DNA from: Guillardia theta CCMP2712
Taxonomy: Eukaryota; Cryptophyceae; Pyrenomonadales; Geminigeraceae
NCBI RefSeq assembly: GCF_000315625.1
Contig: NW_005434664.1
Coordinates: 819,367-849,795, forward strand
Length of the DNA stretch: 30,429 nt
Reading direction: 5' to 3'
Shown: positions 11,110 through 22,020 of the stretch, piece by piece
Layout of the letters: each line of letters opens with the position of its first letter
Position numbering within the stretch: position 1 is the stretch's first letter
Made by a program: the position numbers and the translations under genes
Notes under the pieces: model-generated
Database searches by the model: none
What the model was told of the DNA's origin: nothing
Seen by the model: the letters and a program-made list of their open reading frames with translations, nothing else

Positions 11110-12553
11110 CCACGACTAGTTCACCTCGGTGCCTGACACATACTTTTGGCAGAGATTGTTAGCAGAGGAAGAAGAGAATCATCAATCGAACGGGTTCCTT
11201 TCTCTGCATCAATGTCGTTCTTTTTCATCGATCCACAGGAGCTCGTTAACGAGCACCAACAACGCGAATGAGAGAGGAGATTGGGCGTTAGGTGATATCT
11301 GCGAAATTTAGACACAAGCAATGGCTAATCTGCACGCAGGTGTTATTCCGATGTTTTAGAAACTCTCTATCTGTTGTGTGCTGGTCACGAATTTGCTACC
11401 ACCCCCTACTTGAAACCATCATCCTACACTACATTGCCTAAATCCCATGAGATTGTAGAAGCAGCTACGCATTTCAAGCTGCGTTGTTGGAATTGTCCCA
11501 CTTGGCACCTGGGAGACTATGTAAACCATGATTTCTCCACTACCTTGCAATTAGACTTCTCACCAACGCGCTTGAAGTTTTTGAATGTCGCCAGCCCTGT
11601 CTTCCTATTCTCGGACCTGCCGAACAGACATCAACACATCAACCAGAGCCAATCCGATTACATCACCACAGATGTGAAAATCCCGAGGCAGCACATGTTC
11701 CTTCCATCCAGTTTGTTCCAAGGGACTTCGGCGATTCCTCGCAACTGGTGATTCCACCGTAGGCCTTCTCTATCTTGAAGTAGGATAGAGTCTGAGAGTG
11801 GTAGATGTCAGGCTTCAGCAGAGCAACTGGCATGCAGAACACAATCAAACTATCAAGCAGGTGGATCAAACTAAATGAGCGAAATAGTGTCTAGTAAAGA
11901 CAAGTCCGTTCCTTTCAATACTTGTCATGGCCCTTGAATGCAACCAACACTCGCATCATTGGTTCATCTTCTTGTTTGAATCTTCTCTATACCCCCGCCT
12001 CCTGTTTCGAGTTTCATCTGCAACTTTCTTTACCTGGAACATGTCGCCGTTCGCTCTATTTCCGTCGTCCCCCCTCATCCCCCACACGATCGGACGGTCA
12101 CGCCAGATCACTGTGATCATCGGATCTCAGTGCCGGGCGCCCGGCCGCCACGCCGCCGGGCCGGGCCCAGGACTCGGAGTCAGAGGGGCGCGACGGTGAG
12201 CGGCGGTGAGCGGCAGGGCCGCCGGTCCGACGGTCCGGGCGACCGCTGACCCAGGCGGCCGGGCAGCCGCCGGCACGATCCGGTCACGCCCGCCACTAGC
12301 CATCCGATGGCCCCTCCGAGTGACTGTTTCAGTGCACTGACTACGTTACTAGTCACAGTGACTCGGATGATCCGAGTGACGGCGCCGGACCGTACCGTAC
12401 GGTAGTACCGTGACTTCAAGCCTGAGGCCGGGCTTCTACTGAGTCACGGCATATTGAAGGACTAAACTTCGGAATCAAGTCACTGGCTTTGAGTAAAGCA
12501 ACTGGCTTGCACGGTACCGTATTCACTTGAACGGGTCACCGGGTGCAACTGAG
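11110..12553. other. Mostly non-coding; one doubtful open frame and a GC-rich island
   Basis: Around 11374-11751 (+) there is an open frame of about 125 codons without a nearby ATG, containing CWNCPTWHLGDY; it could be an exon of an unrecognised gene, but I find no convincing flanking exons. 12110-12560 is a GC-rich island with CCGGGCCGGG, TGACTC/GAGTCA and GTACCGTACGGTAGTACCG words. Nothing else is seen. Confidence 0.4.
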
Positions 12554-13844
12554 TTAATGTCGAACGAATCTCGAGAGCGTCAGTCCGACTGAGTTCCACA
12601 ATGTTCCAAGGAGTGAGCACTGCAGCTTCGAGCTTAACTGCTCGTCCACTCCTGCCCGCTTGAAGTTCTCAAAGACTTCACGAGCATGTGCAGGAGACAT
12701 GCAGGCTCCGAAGGGAAAGCCGAGAAAGGGAGGACCATGAAAGACGACATATCTGCTCGGGAATAGCACTGCAGGCTTCACCGCTTCCCGGGTCATGCCA
12801 TAAGCAGTCAGCACGAACCAGACCGGAGCACGGATCAGAATCCTTGTGTAGCAAAGCAATGTCAATGAGAGACAGTCATAAACGCAACACTCACATGATC
12901 AGGACGACCAGACTCATCACAACTCCGTTCTCGCAAGCATTCTTCCTCGATGAGTCGCAGACGCCACAAGTACTGGGGATAGCATTGATACGCAGACTCT
13001 CTCGAAGAAAGTCTGGTGTATGCAGTCTTGAGCTCGACGATGGACAGAATGCTCCTATCTCTGGGGGTGATGTTTGTGTTCCGCTGTTTCCTCCTCCTGT
13101 CGTACCCATACTGCACTTCGTGCATGTGTTCACTAGGATCAACACAATCATAACAAGGATGGCGATCAAGACGTGATAGCTGAAGTATATGATTTGCCAC
13201 CTCATTGTTTGGGGGCCGTGTTGGGGCTGTCTCCAGAAGTATCTATTAGCTGGACGGTTGTTGAATGCAACAATCAGCGACAGGATGAAAGTGAAAGCTG
13301 CCAATCCAACTGTGTTCTGATATTGAGACATGTCCAGGGCCTTCATTGCGTTGTAGGTGGTAGAGAAAGTCAGGATCTGGAAAAGGCACAGGAACAATTC
13401 CGAGATGAAATTGAATTTGATCAACGTGACACTCTCGAACGACGTCGAAAGCTGATGTGCCTTCCCGAACATCACGGAAGAGGTGACGGATGAGAACGAC
13501 CGGTTCCGGTAAGTGAAGCCTTGACAAGACGAGACGAACGTAGTGGCACGTATCATGAACATGTACGACCTGAGCTCAACCGGGCAACTGCTGGGACTTT
13601 TGCGATGAATTTTCAGGTGCGCGACCCCCTTGTCGATTTCCAGGGTGTCCAAGAAGACACTGAGCTCTAATTCTTTCTCAAGTTCGGCGATAGGTTCTTG
13701 GGTCGTTGTGGTACCCAACTTCCCAAGACCGCTCTCGTTCTCAAGATTGATGGTGTGAGCACTCTCCGATGCAATGGCTGCCGAACCTGACGGGTCCACG
13801 CTGCCCGGCAGGGGCGTGTTGCTCAGTGGCGCATCGTACATCAT
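12554..13844 (-). CDS. Unrecognised multi-pass membrane protein (about 412 aa)
   Basis: Two exons, 13844-12895 and 12842-12554, are joined across a 52-bp GT-AG intron that keeps phase and rebuilds a hydrophobic helix (about residues 305-330). The N-terminal 130 residues are soluble, with an acidic stretch (AELEKELELSVFLDTLEIDKG). Clear hydrophobic segments lie at about 147-168, 178-195 and 218-240, the last ending in a CTKC motif. This fits three or four membrane helices and a basic, Cys-containing tail. A CTCTGCAG acceptor-like signal lies one base before the chosen ATG, so an upstream exon may extend the N-terminus. A competing open frame overlaps 12862-13200, so residues about 245-300 are the least certain part. 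No family assigned. Confidence 0.5.
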
Positions 13845-14019
13845 GCTGCAGAGAATAGAATCAATAAAATTGAAGGACCGGATGTTTGTTCGATGTGAAG
13901 GATTTGAATAGCGTGAAGAGGGAATAGGGAAAGAGCAGCTAGCTCTGTGGTGGCTGAAACGATGTTGAAGTGTCTCCGAGTGTCAGTGTGAGCCTAATCG
14001 GAGACAAAGGCGATGAGTG

Positions 14020-14233
14020 TAGAGAAGAGAAGAGAAGAGAAGAGAAGAGAAGAGAAGAGATGAGACGAGACGAGATGAGACGAGACGAGATGAGACGAGA
14101 CGAGATGAGACGAGATGAGATGAGACGAGATGAGATGAGACGAGATGAGACGAGATGAGATGAGACGAGATGAGATGAGATGAGATGAGATGAGATGAGA
14201 TGAGATGAGATGAGACGAAATGAGAAGAGAAAA
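14020..14233. repeat. Compound pentanucleotide microsatellite (AGAGA / GACGA / GATGA variants)
   Basis: About 43 units of period 5. It begins as AGAGA-type units with AGAAG and then becomes a mosaic of GAGAC and GAGAT units. Reading in all frames gives spurious Arg/Met/Glu and Ser/His open frames. The same unit family occurs reversed near 19.8 kb. Confidence 0.95.
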
Positions 14234-15311
14234 CATACGTAGGAGAGGTCGAGATGAAGGGTCTGATAGATCAGAGGGTTGGTGAGCAGGGGTAAGAAGC
14301 AGGTGTCTTAGTAGCGCCAGGGACTCCCCGCGGGGGGCGGAGGCGGTGGGAGTCGGATAAGACGTTGGGGATCGTACGCTTTCCGAAGCTTGGCTACACC
14401 CGGTTGTGTGGAACCCCCACCCCCTCTTTTTATAAAGAACACTGGTAAATCACCCCTCCCCCGACGCAAATCAGTACGATAATGACCCTGCTGCCATCGG
14501 GGTTCATCAGCCTACAACCTACGGCCCTACATTATGACTGCCCGGCACGGTGACTCGGGCCGGGCTTCAAGTTACTACCGCGGCCTGCCGCGGAAACTCA
14601 GTGACTCCCGGGCCGGCTGGTGACCACCACGGGCCATGGTAGATTCAGCTGGGGCTGTCACAGTGTGGACATTCCGGGCCAGGTGGATACCGTCGACTGC
14701 ACTGCGGCATGACTCAGACTGTCGGAGCGGAGCTCAGCTGCTCGGAGACTGCGGCCGCACGGCAATCATAGTCACTCATTGTAGCCTGAGGCTGCCATCT
14801 GATGCCGAGTTCCAACGTGACTGAGGCGCGTACACCGCTGCCGCGGCGCTCAGCTGGGCCGCTGACGATGATTGAGTCATGATCATGACTGAGCCTGGCA
14901 GTGATTAACATGCCGCTCAACTTGGACCTTCAAAGTATGCCGCTAATCCTCAAGGCGGCCGCGCATTCAAGACTGTCACCGTCCGATGATGCCAGTGGGC
15001 GACATGGTATGAATATCATAGTATCCCATTGAAGTTAACCGCGTTCATATCAGACCACAGACATATTAAACTGCTTTTCGATGCGATGCGATACGATGGA
15101 TATCAGAACCAATACTGCCAGCATCAAGACTCTAGTACAGTACGGTGTATGATGCACGGGGTATCACTGCATAGTAATGGAAAGTCATCATGGAAAATGG
15201 AACTAACCGAAGAAGTAGATTGCATACTGAAAGATTCTATTTGTTTTACACGGCAAGTGAGCCATCTAATGGAAAATTTCTCTCATTTCTCCATTGCTCA
15301 AGAGCACTGCT
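14234..15311. other. Intergenic, C-tract and GC-rich island (about 14530-14990)
   Basis: No gene is seen. 14325-14470 has G/C tracts (CCCCGCGGGGGGCGG, then CCCCCACCCCC). 14530-14990 is a GC-rich island with TGACTC and TGAGTCA words like the islands at 9.1 and 12.1 kb. 15000-15311 is AT-richer and without recognisable content. Confidence 0.5.
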
Positions 15312-15590
15312 TCATTGTACAGCTTCAAATCTGCGAATCAAAATGAGTACAACCACCGAAGCATCAACAGCCTCACCGAAATTGTTTCCAAAATCAGTAG
15401 ACCTGATCTCAGTGACTGAGCGATCGTTATTGACTGTTCCATACACCTCCACGAATTCTGAGCCGTAATGTCTTGACGACGAGGAGCGGTCGATAGCAAT
15501 GTCGCCTCCATCGGGTCCTTCAAGGTGTACAAACTGACCGTTCTGGGCACCCTTCACCCGACCTACAACAAGTACATTGCGGCCCACATG
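15312..15590 (-). CDS. RPA3: Replication protein A small subunit (RPA14/Rfa3-like), main exon
   Basis: RPA3 is the small OB-fold subunit of the heterotrimeric single-stranded DNA binding complex used in replication and repair. The exon encodes an OB fold: GRNVLVVGRVKG (first strands), a central LEGPDGGDIAID, then the signature YGSEFVEVYGTVNNDRSV followed by STDFGNNF, which matches the family's strand and C-terminal helix start. An acceptor (TTCTTTAG) ends at 15591, so there should be an upstream exon with about 5-20 N-terminal residues. A short ATG exon at 15704-15690 joins in phase but is not convincing. The C-terminal helix used for trimerisation appears short (about 20 residues after the NNF motif). 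Confidence 0.72.
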   Translation of the reverse strand, partial: HVGRNVLVVGRVKGAQNGQFVHLEGPDGGDIAIDRSSSSRHYGSEFVEVYGTVNNDRSVTEIRSTDFGNNFGEAVDASVVVLILIRRFEAVQ

Positions 15591-16509
15591 CTAAAGAAAT
15601 CAATTCAGCTGATAGTATAATTGTTGAAATCTGTTGAGTAAGTTTCTGACGAGATCATTGATTCCTAACTAATCTGTTGCCATTGATACACCCTCCTTTA
15701 GCATGGATCCAACCAATCAAGTCCCTCCACATCTCGCCACGAAACTCCGTTTGTCTTATACTCAGCAATAAATTCGATTTATATCTATCAATTGCTTCCA
15801 ATCATCCCATATCAAATCTTATTTCATTAAGACCTTCATACATCCTATACATCTCTTATTTCATTGTCTTCTGTTTCTTTTCTCGCCTACCTCGTCTTTC
15901 ATTTTCAACCTACTCTATGCTCTCCTGAACTCCATTCCGTGCTGCCCTGTGCTGCCATGAGCTCCTGCCATGAGACAGTGTGCTCTTCTGTCCTCTCCTC
16001 CCTCCAGTGTCCTCTTCTGTCCTCTCCTCCCTCCTCTCTCACCTGTGCAAGAATCTGCGTGTTGACTCGCGCTCCCTCCATTGCCCGTCAAAGCGCGGGA
16101 AGCTGGGGACCCACCCGCTTTGAGCCCTCCAGATAACCACCTACCCTACCCACTGCTGTAGACACCCACTACTCATATATCTTTGAACCCCCTTTCCATA
16201 GGAAATGGTCATGACCACTACCCCCTTGTTCATATGAATGACACCCCACCCCCTTCTCTGAATAAGAACCGCACCCGCCTCATCAATTCTCTTTCTTCCA
16301 TACCTCAATGATTCACAAAATTAGTATCCAAAACTTTACTCAAGTATTTATTCTATTGCATATTCACCTATAAAATGTTTTTGTGATTTCTACAATGTTT
16401 TAAAGTCTGACATACAATTACTTTTACAATAGCTGTAGGGCACGGAAAATCTTTGTTGCTGAAATGCGCTTTCGGTGATGGACACGCGAGCATCAGTGAC
16501 AGCAGAGGA

Positions 16510-16552
<43 letters not shown>

Positions 16553-16682
16553 TCAGGAGCAGGAGAACCAAGATTTTGTGGCGCACGCAGAGACCCGACC
16601 CACTTCAAGGTGGAACGAGCTACACTCATCCATCAGCAACTGATTCGATGGTGAGATAGAAGCTTGAACGGACTGCTGCAGG
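15591..16682. other. Intergenic, with a doubtful Ala-Pro repeat frame
   Basis: This contains a TA/T-rich stretch (15680-15910), pyrimidine-rich CCTCTCCTCC repeats (15980-16040), and C-tracts with ACTACCCCC words (16150-16270). 16390-16629 (-) is a 79-codon open frame with an Ala-Pro run, produced mostly by the microsatellite at 16511-16567; I cannot show that it is a gene. The region should include the promoter of the LCCL gene. Confidence 0.4.
16511..16567. repeat. (GGAGCA)n hexanucleotide microsatellite
   Basis: About nine hexamer units with one GGATCA variant. It creates Ser-Arg on the plus strand and Ala-Pro on the minus strand, so open frames through it are not evidence for a gene. Confidence 0.9.
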
Positions 16683-18457
16683 ATGGTGTCTTCGTCGGCG
16701 GAACTTCAAGCTATGGAAGAGGAGAGCGAGAATTTAGCCCACTTTACAGAGCAAGGGGCTCCGAGTTCATCGGATATCATTGATCACGATGATATTCCTG
16801 ATGCGGAAACAGGAAGCAGTGAGAATTATTTTTTCAAACGGTACTCGTTGCTCCAAGATAGGCTGATGAAGTTGAAGCTGTCTGTGGAGTCTCATCCCTG
16901 GTACATCAAACTTGAGGGCAAGAGAAAATTCCTGGCGTCGTTCTGGTGGGCGATTCCTCTATGGACTGTCGTTTACCTTGTCATCACATGCGTCATGCTG
17001 ACATTCCACATGTCACCCAGTCCCATATCCTGCGGCTCCTGGATCTGGTCTTTGTGGTGCGGAGATAATGGAGAGCTTTGCACTTCGACTCTGCCATGGG
17101 GATGGTCGGAAGGGAGATGTGCGAGCAACTGTGCGAAGCCCGATGTCAACCAGGTGTATGCCTACCGACTCTATGGCTCCGGACCATACGCTGGAAACTC
17201 GTTCATCTGTGCGGCAGCAAGACATGCGGGACTGATTGGTGCAGATGGTGGAGGAATAAGGTTTCGTCTCGACAAAACGCCTGAAGGACTCACGAAATTC
17301 GATGGAGGGACTCAGAATGGTGTGGTCGCGCAACCCCTTGGGTACTTCCCTGCAGTCCTGGTGGTGGAGAAGGCGGAGGTCTCGTACCATCACAGCATTC
17401 GATGGGTCTTCTTCTCCATCCAGTTCCTCATGCTCTCCTTCTTCCTGCTCCTTGAGCCCTGCAACGACTTCTTCTTCTTCATGGTCTTCCTAGGAGCGTA
17501 TACTTACACTCAATTCGTCACGCTCAGCCTAAATGCCAGGTAACCTGTCGCAGCCACTGAAAAGCGGGTATGCTCTGACTGTTTGAGCGCAGCCCTGAGG
17601 CAATCGTCGTCACGGCATCCAAGACCATCTGGACTAGCTTCTTCTTCTTGGGCCTGCCCTATGTAATTCTCTTCAGAAAGCAGGACAAGGGACCCTGGGC
17701 TAGAGACGCGGTTGTGCTGCGGTGGATCTGCGTGTTGGCTCCAGTCTTCTTCATGCAGCACCTGGACGACCTTCTGTCGGTGGTGCCAAACATCACTCTG
17801 GGGAGCACAGAGTGGGGTAACGCTTCCTTCTCGGACGCTGGAGCAGTTGCCCTCCTGGTCATCGGATTCCTGGTGCTCTTGGTATTGCTCATCAATGCCA
17901 TCTGGTGTTACTTGCGGGCCGAGGATATCACAAGGACAGAGAAGGTGTCTGTCGTCTCGTTTTACGCTGCCTTCGGTGTGATTTTCGGGATATGCATCTC
18001 CTACCTCAAGGGCTCCTACGGACCGCACTTCCACCACCTTTACGCCGCCATCTTGATATGGCCGCTGTGCCGCAAACCAACGGCCATGGTCACCTTCCTC
18101 TTCTCCATCGCTGCTGGAATGTTCCTGGAGGGATACTTGTTCTGGGGTCTAGCTCCCTGGTTTGACAACATAGGCTCAGCTGGAGTACGAACGCCTCTGC
18201 CTGACATCGTCGTGGGCTCACAGAACATCACCTTCAAGGCCCCTCGCTCGTTTGACGCAGGCTTCCCATACCTCGCCGTTTACATCAACGACGTCCAGAG
18301 ACTAACGATGCCCGTCCATCCTATGGTTCCGGACAGCGCGCTCGAGGTCACGATCTGGAACCTGACTACTTCGTCATCCAATGTTCTTCAGCTTTACTTC
18401 ATGGGGCCTGGACGTTTCAGCATCCCTTCCTATAGATACACATTTGTCACACTGTAA
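16683..18457 (+). CDS. LCCL-domain multi-pass membrane protein (573 aa)
   Basis: Two exons, 16683-17539 and 17593-18457, are separated by a 53-bp GT-AG intron in phase 2. The N-terminal 80 residues are acidic and presumably cytosolic. TM1 (about 84-107) is followed by a Cys-rich LCCL-like domain (about 115-235) with the family hallmark YGSGPYAGNSFICAAARHAG and a following GGG-IRFRL strand. About seven more hydrophobic segments follow, the motif HLYAAILIWPLC lying before the last of them, and a C-terminal beta-rich lumenal tail of about 110 residues. This layout is like the LCCL seven-to-eight-TM proteins known from fungi and other protists; their role is poorly known, probably ligand or lipid binding at a membrane. 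Start chosen at the first ATG before the acidic region. The next gene is tail to tail, 131 bases away. Confidence 0.82.
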
Positions 18458-18588
18458 ACTTTATTCTTACTAAATTATTCATACTTGACGAAACTAGTAT
18501 ACAATATCTACGGGGAAAATGCTCTCTTGCGTCACTTGAGGGCAAATCTGACTGAGGTTTTCTGAAGCGTCAACATCTGCCGCCTGTC

Positions 18589-19468
18589 TCACTCTGGCTT
18601 GAAACCCTTTGCGATCCAGTAATCTCTTCCATAGTTGAAGGACAGCTCTTCTCCTGCCTCGATGTCTCTGTTCGCAAAGAGGTTGACGAATCCGCCGGGC
18701 TTCCTCGCCACAAACTTGTCTAGGTTAGGATGATCTGCATGGTTGATGTACCTTGAAAGAGACATGAGCAAAAACACGCATCGCTCAGCAACTTCATCAC
18801 CTTGCAAAGTTGCTCTTGGAAGCGTCAGAGGCGTCTATGTACTCCTCCTCCGTCACTTTCATGATGTATGACGCTGCAACGGCGGTGGGGTCTGCGAAGT
18901 ACCTCCGGTGAAGCTCGAAGTCATCGATCCTCTCCCCGAGGTAGCTCATCACGAAGGTCCCCTTGGGGATATGAACCTTGGAGAACAGGCCCAGCCCCTT
19001 CCGTCCTGCCTCCCCGATGAAGAAATTGCTGGAGTCGATGGTTGCTTGATCGGAGGCGCACAGGAATGAGCCCTGATGGATGACGAGGTAGTGCCAGAGG
19101 AACCCGGCCGCGATAAGTGTACCGCAGGATACAGCAAAGGCTCGGTTTTCACTCAGAAGGGCTCCGATCCATATGGACAAGAGCCCATACCTGACCAAGT
19201 TCTCCCTTAGCTTCGTCCTCTGTCGTGATTCTTGGATGTAACGGATGTCCTCGCTCGTCAGCTCGTTCGGAAGCTGTTGCGACACACGCTCGGGCGCTGG
19301 CGCCGCTATGCCGTGGGGCTGCAGGGCACATCGGATGGATGTGGGGCCCCGAGAGCTTGGGACGAAAGGCCGAGAGCTCCCTTGCGAGACGAACAAGCTA
19401 CTGCCACCTGATGTTGAGAAGGATGACGAAAGCGGAAAGATCATGCACAGGATGAGATATTTTTTCAT
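18589..19468 (-). CDS. SET-domain protein with plastid-type bipartite leader and membrane segment (276 aa)
   Basis: Two exons, 19468-18801 and 18751-18589, are joined across a 49-bp intron in phase 2. The SET domain (about residues 150-270) shows GRKGLGLFS...GTFVMSYLGE, NHADHPNLDKFV after the splice, and GEELSFNYGRDYW at the end, so the cofactor-binding and pseudoknot motifs are intact. SET proteins methylate lysines on histones or other proteins. The N-terminus is a signal peptide (MKKYLILCMIFPL) ending in SSSF, followed by 40 residues rich in Ser, Arg and Pro with no acidic residue; this matches the leader of proteins sent to complex plastids, where Phe at the cleavage site is required. Residues about 92-131 carry one or two hydrophobic segments. 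Substrate unknown; it could alternatively be an ER or secretory-membrane protein. Confidence 0.83.
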
Positions 19469-20463
19469 TGTACAATGAGGAGATGTTTGTGCTGCAGAAA
19501 ACTTCAGTCGAATTTGCCTGTGTATGCATATCATGAGTTCGTGTTCAGTAGTCTTCAACTTTCTCAACTCATAGCTCAACTTCCGTTCATCATACTGCCG
19601 TGCTAATCCAATATATCGTTACCCAAAGTCCATTTCTGCACTGTATTTTCTTTTACAGCCCTGCAATCCTTCACATACGATGTAACTTGAATCTTTTGCG
19701 AAAGAGAGGCCCTTGATCTCTTCCCTTCCTCAACATATAAGTCGCTCTCTTTCTACTCGATTGCTCCGATGTCCACTAGAGTCCATGTCACAGTGTCATC
19801 TCGTCTCGTCTCGCTCGTCTCGTCTCATCTCGACTCGTCTCATCTCGTCTCGTCTCGTCTCGTCTCGTCTCGTCTCGTCTCGTCTCGTCTCGTCTCGTCT
19901 CGTTCCAGCTCTCCTCTCCTAACTTCCATTCATCTACAACATTCTGCGGCTAATCTTCCTGCTGCCACCTCCTCCCGTCCTCCCGTCCTCCCGTCTCGTC
20001 TTGTCGCTTCTTGTCTCCCGTTCTCTCATTTCGTATGCAAGGGGGCGGTGGGTAATGATTTCCCCTGGTAGGTGGATGAAGACCACCCCCTCTTGTGTAT
20101 GATAAATAGGGGGTACTCGCCTGCAAAGGAAGTGGGGTAACTTGAGAATCAGGGGTAGGGGTCCTTATCTTTTCGGACGCATTTTTTGTACCGCCGTCAT
20201 GGAATTAAAATACTTGTAGAGAACCCCCGACTACCCCACCACCACCACCCCACCCATCACATAAACCAGCAACAACCTTACCGTCGGTACTCACTTTCAC
20301 TACCCTACCCCAAAATTATGAGATGAAAATCTATGAAAACAACCGGTGGTCAGATGTGCACCAAAACTGTAACCCGACCCCGGGCCCCGGGCCCGGTTCC
20401 CGCAGCCCGGGGGGCGGCGGAGTCACTGAGAGTCACTCCCGTTGGTAGGCTGCCTGTGGAGCT
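19469..20463. other. Intergenic, pentanucleotide array and C/G tracts
   Basis: No gene is seen. It lies between the divergent SET (-) and prolyl hydroxylase (+) genes and should hold both promoters. It has a TCTCG array (19797-19905), GGGGG/CCCC-tracts with GGGGTAG words (20040-20300), and a short GC-rich block with CCCCGGGCCCCGGGCCC near 20380. Confidence 0.5.
19797..19905. repeat. (TCTCG)n pentanucleotide microsatellite
   Basis: About 20 units of CTCGT with a few CTCAT and CTCGA variants. It is the reverse complement of the GAGAC/GAGAT units in the array at 14020-14233. Confidence 0.95.
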
Positions 20464-21566
20464 ATGGCGGATCTGGAGAGACGGTTGGCGGAGCTCATGG
20501 CCAGGAGGGATGCGGCGTTGGCGGCTGTGGAGCAGGCGAAGCGAGAGCTGCAGGAGAAGGAGACGGAGACGAACGCGAGGAGACGAGAGCTGCAGGATGC
20601 AGAAGAGAAGAAGAAGAACGCGTCTGATGCCGCCGATCTCGCCCTGAGGCTGGCGTGCGGGGAGAAGGAGGGGAGCAGCTGGCAGAGTCGCTCAAGAAGC
20701 AGGGGTATGGCATCATTGACGGCTTCATGGGCGTCGATGTTGCTGAAAGGATAAGAGAGGAGCTACTGCACATGCACCATGTGGGAGAGATGAAGCTAAG
20801 CGAGCTCGCGGGGGGGAGGACGGGCGACAACCTGCGGTACTCCATGGCAGAGGTGAGAGGAGACGTCGTGAGGTTTGTTAACGGCACGGAGAAAGACTGC
20901 CAGGGCATCGGCATCCTCCGGGATCTCTCCGACCAGGTCATCATCCGCGTTCAGGAGAAGCTCCCTGAGCTGGCAGGCGAGGTGATCCAGCGGGGGAACT
21001 TGATGTGTACGTGCTACCCAGGAGGAGCGTCCAAGGCAGCTCCGTGCGGGCGAGGAGGGCCATGCCGGTATGTCCTGCATTGCGACAACCCCGACAAGAA
21101 CGGCAGGAGGCTGACTGCCCTCTACTATGTCAACAAGGGGTGGGTGCCGGAGCACGGGGGGCAGCTCAGGATCTATCCTTCAGACGAGACGGGGAGGGCC
21201 GTCGGGGATGCTGTTGATGTCGATCCTCTCTTCGATCGTTTCCTCCTCTTCTTCTCGGACAAGCGATGCCCTCACGAGGTGATGGACGCTCGGGCTCCTC
21301 GATACGCCATCACCACTTGGTATTACTCGGCAGAGGAGCGGCAGGCGGCATACGAGATAGCAGGGCACGAGCAGGAGATCGAGAGAGAACGCATCCGCAA
21401 GGAGATCGAGAAGTTCGAGGCGAAGGGGAGGGAGAGGGGCAGCAGCTACAAAGCTCCTGCCATGGAGATGGTGCAGGACACTAGCATACCTGGGGTGCTG
21501 AGCCAGGAGACGATTGCGAGTAGGAAGAGCATCTCACGACTCGATGATCTTGAACTTCTTGATTGA
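20464..21566 (+). CDS. PHD/EGLN-type prolyl 4-hydroxylase with N-terminal coiled coil; frame break at about 20650-20675
   Basis: The enzyme hydroxylates prolines using iron, oxygen and 2-oxoglutarate. The catalytic part is clear in one frame to 21566: HCDNP gives the His and Asp iron ligands (21078-21086), the distal His is in RCPHEV (21273-21275), and the 2-oxoglutarate-binding Arg is in RYAITTWYY (21300-21302). The spacing and YVNKGW...GGQLRIYP block match the oxygen-sensing PHD subfamily. The first 62 codons (from 20464) form a highly charged coiled coil, but in a different frame; joining the two needs one base more near the G-rich run at 20655-20675, or an intron that I cannot define (GTGGAG near 20525 is a weak in-phase donor). 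An Arg/Glu/Lys-rich helix (about 21340-21440) follows the domain. It may be a real frameshift, a sequence error, or an unusual splice. Confidence 0.78.
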
Positions 21567-21810
21567 ATTGTGTGTGATGGGCAAGTAGGAGAGAGCAGAC
21601 AAGAGGGAGAGAGCAGCATGGTAACTGCTGTCTCTCCGCGGCTGTTGCTGTGATCACGTGTGAAGGGTTTACTGCTAGACGGCACTGGGAAGCTCGTGAC
21701 TGGTCGCTACCGTCGGTTTCCGGGCCATGGTCGTGGATCCAGCGCAAGTCGACCTGTGCTTACGAGGAGAGGAGGGAGGGAGGAGAGCTGCTGGCTCGTG
21801 CCGAGGCGTC

Positions 21811-21969
21811 TTATGAGGAGACTGCCTCCAAGACAGCCTCACTCACTTCCGGCGTCTGCGAGCGGATCATCAACTTCATCTCCACCACGTTCGAGGCCGA
21901 AGTCCTGAATCCACGTCAGGATGGAGTCATTGCGGGCAACATGGCCCGGAAGTAGGGGCAGGGCAGCAC

Positions 21970-22020
<51 letters not shown>

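Noticed and set aside
13970-14236. Arg/Met/Glu-rich and Ser/His-rich open frames
   Set aside because: They are translations of the pentanucleotide array with no unique sequence.
16453-16659. SR-rich (splicing-factor-like) frame
   Set aside because: The Ser-Arg run is a microsatellite translation; there is no RRM or other domain next to it.
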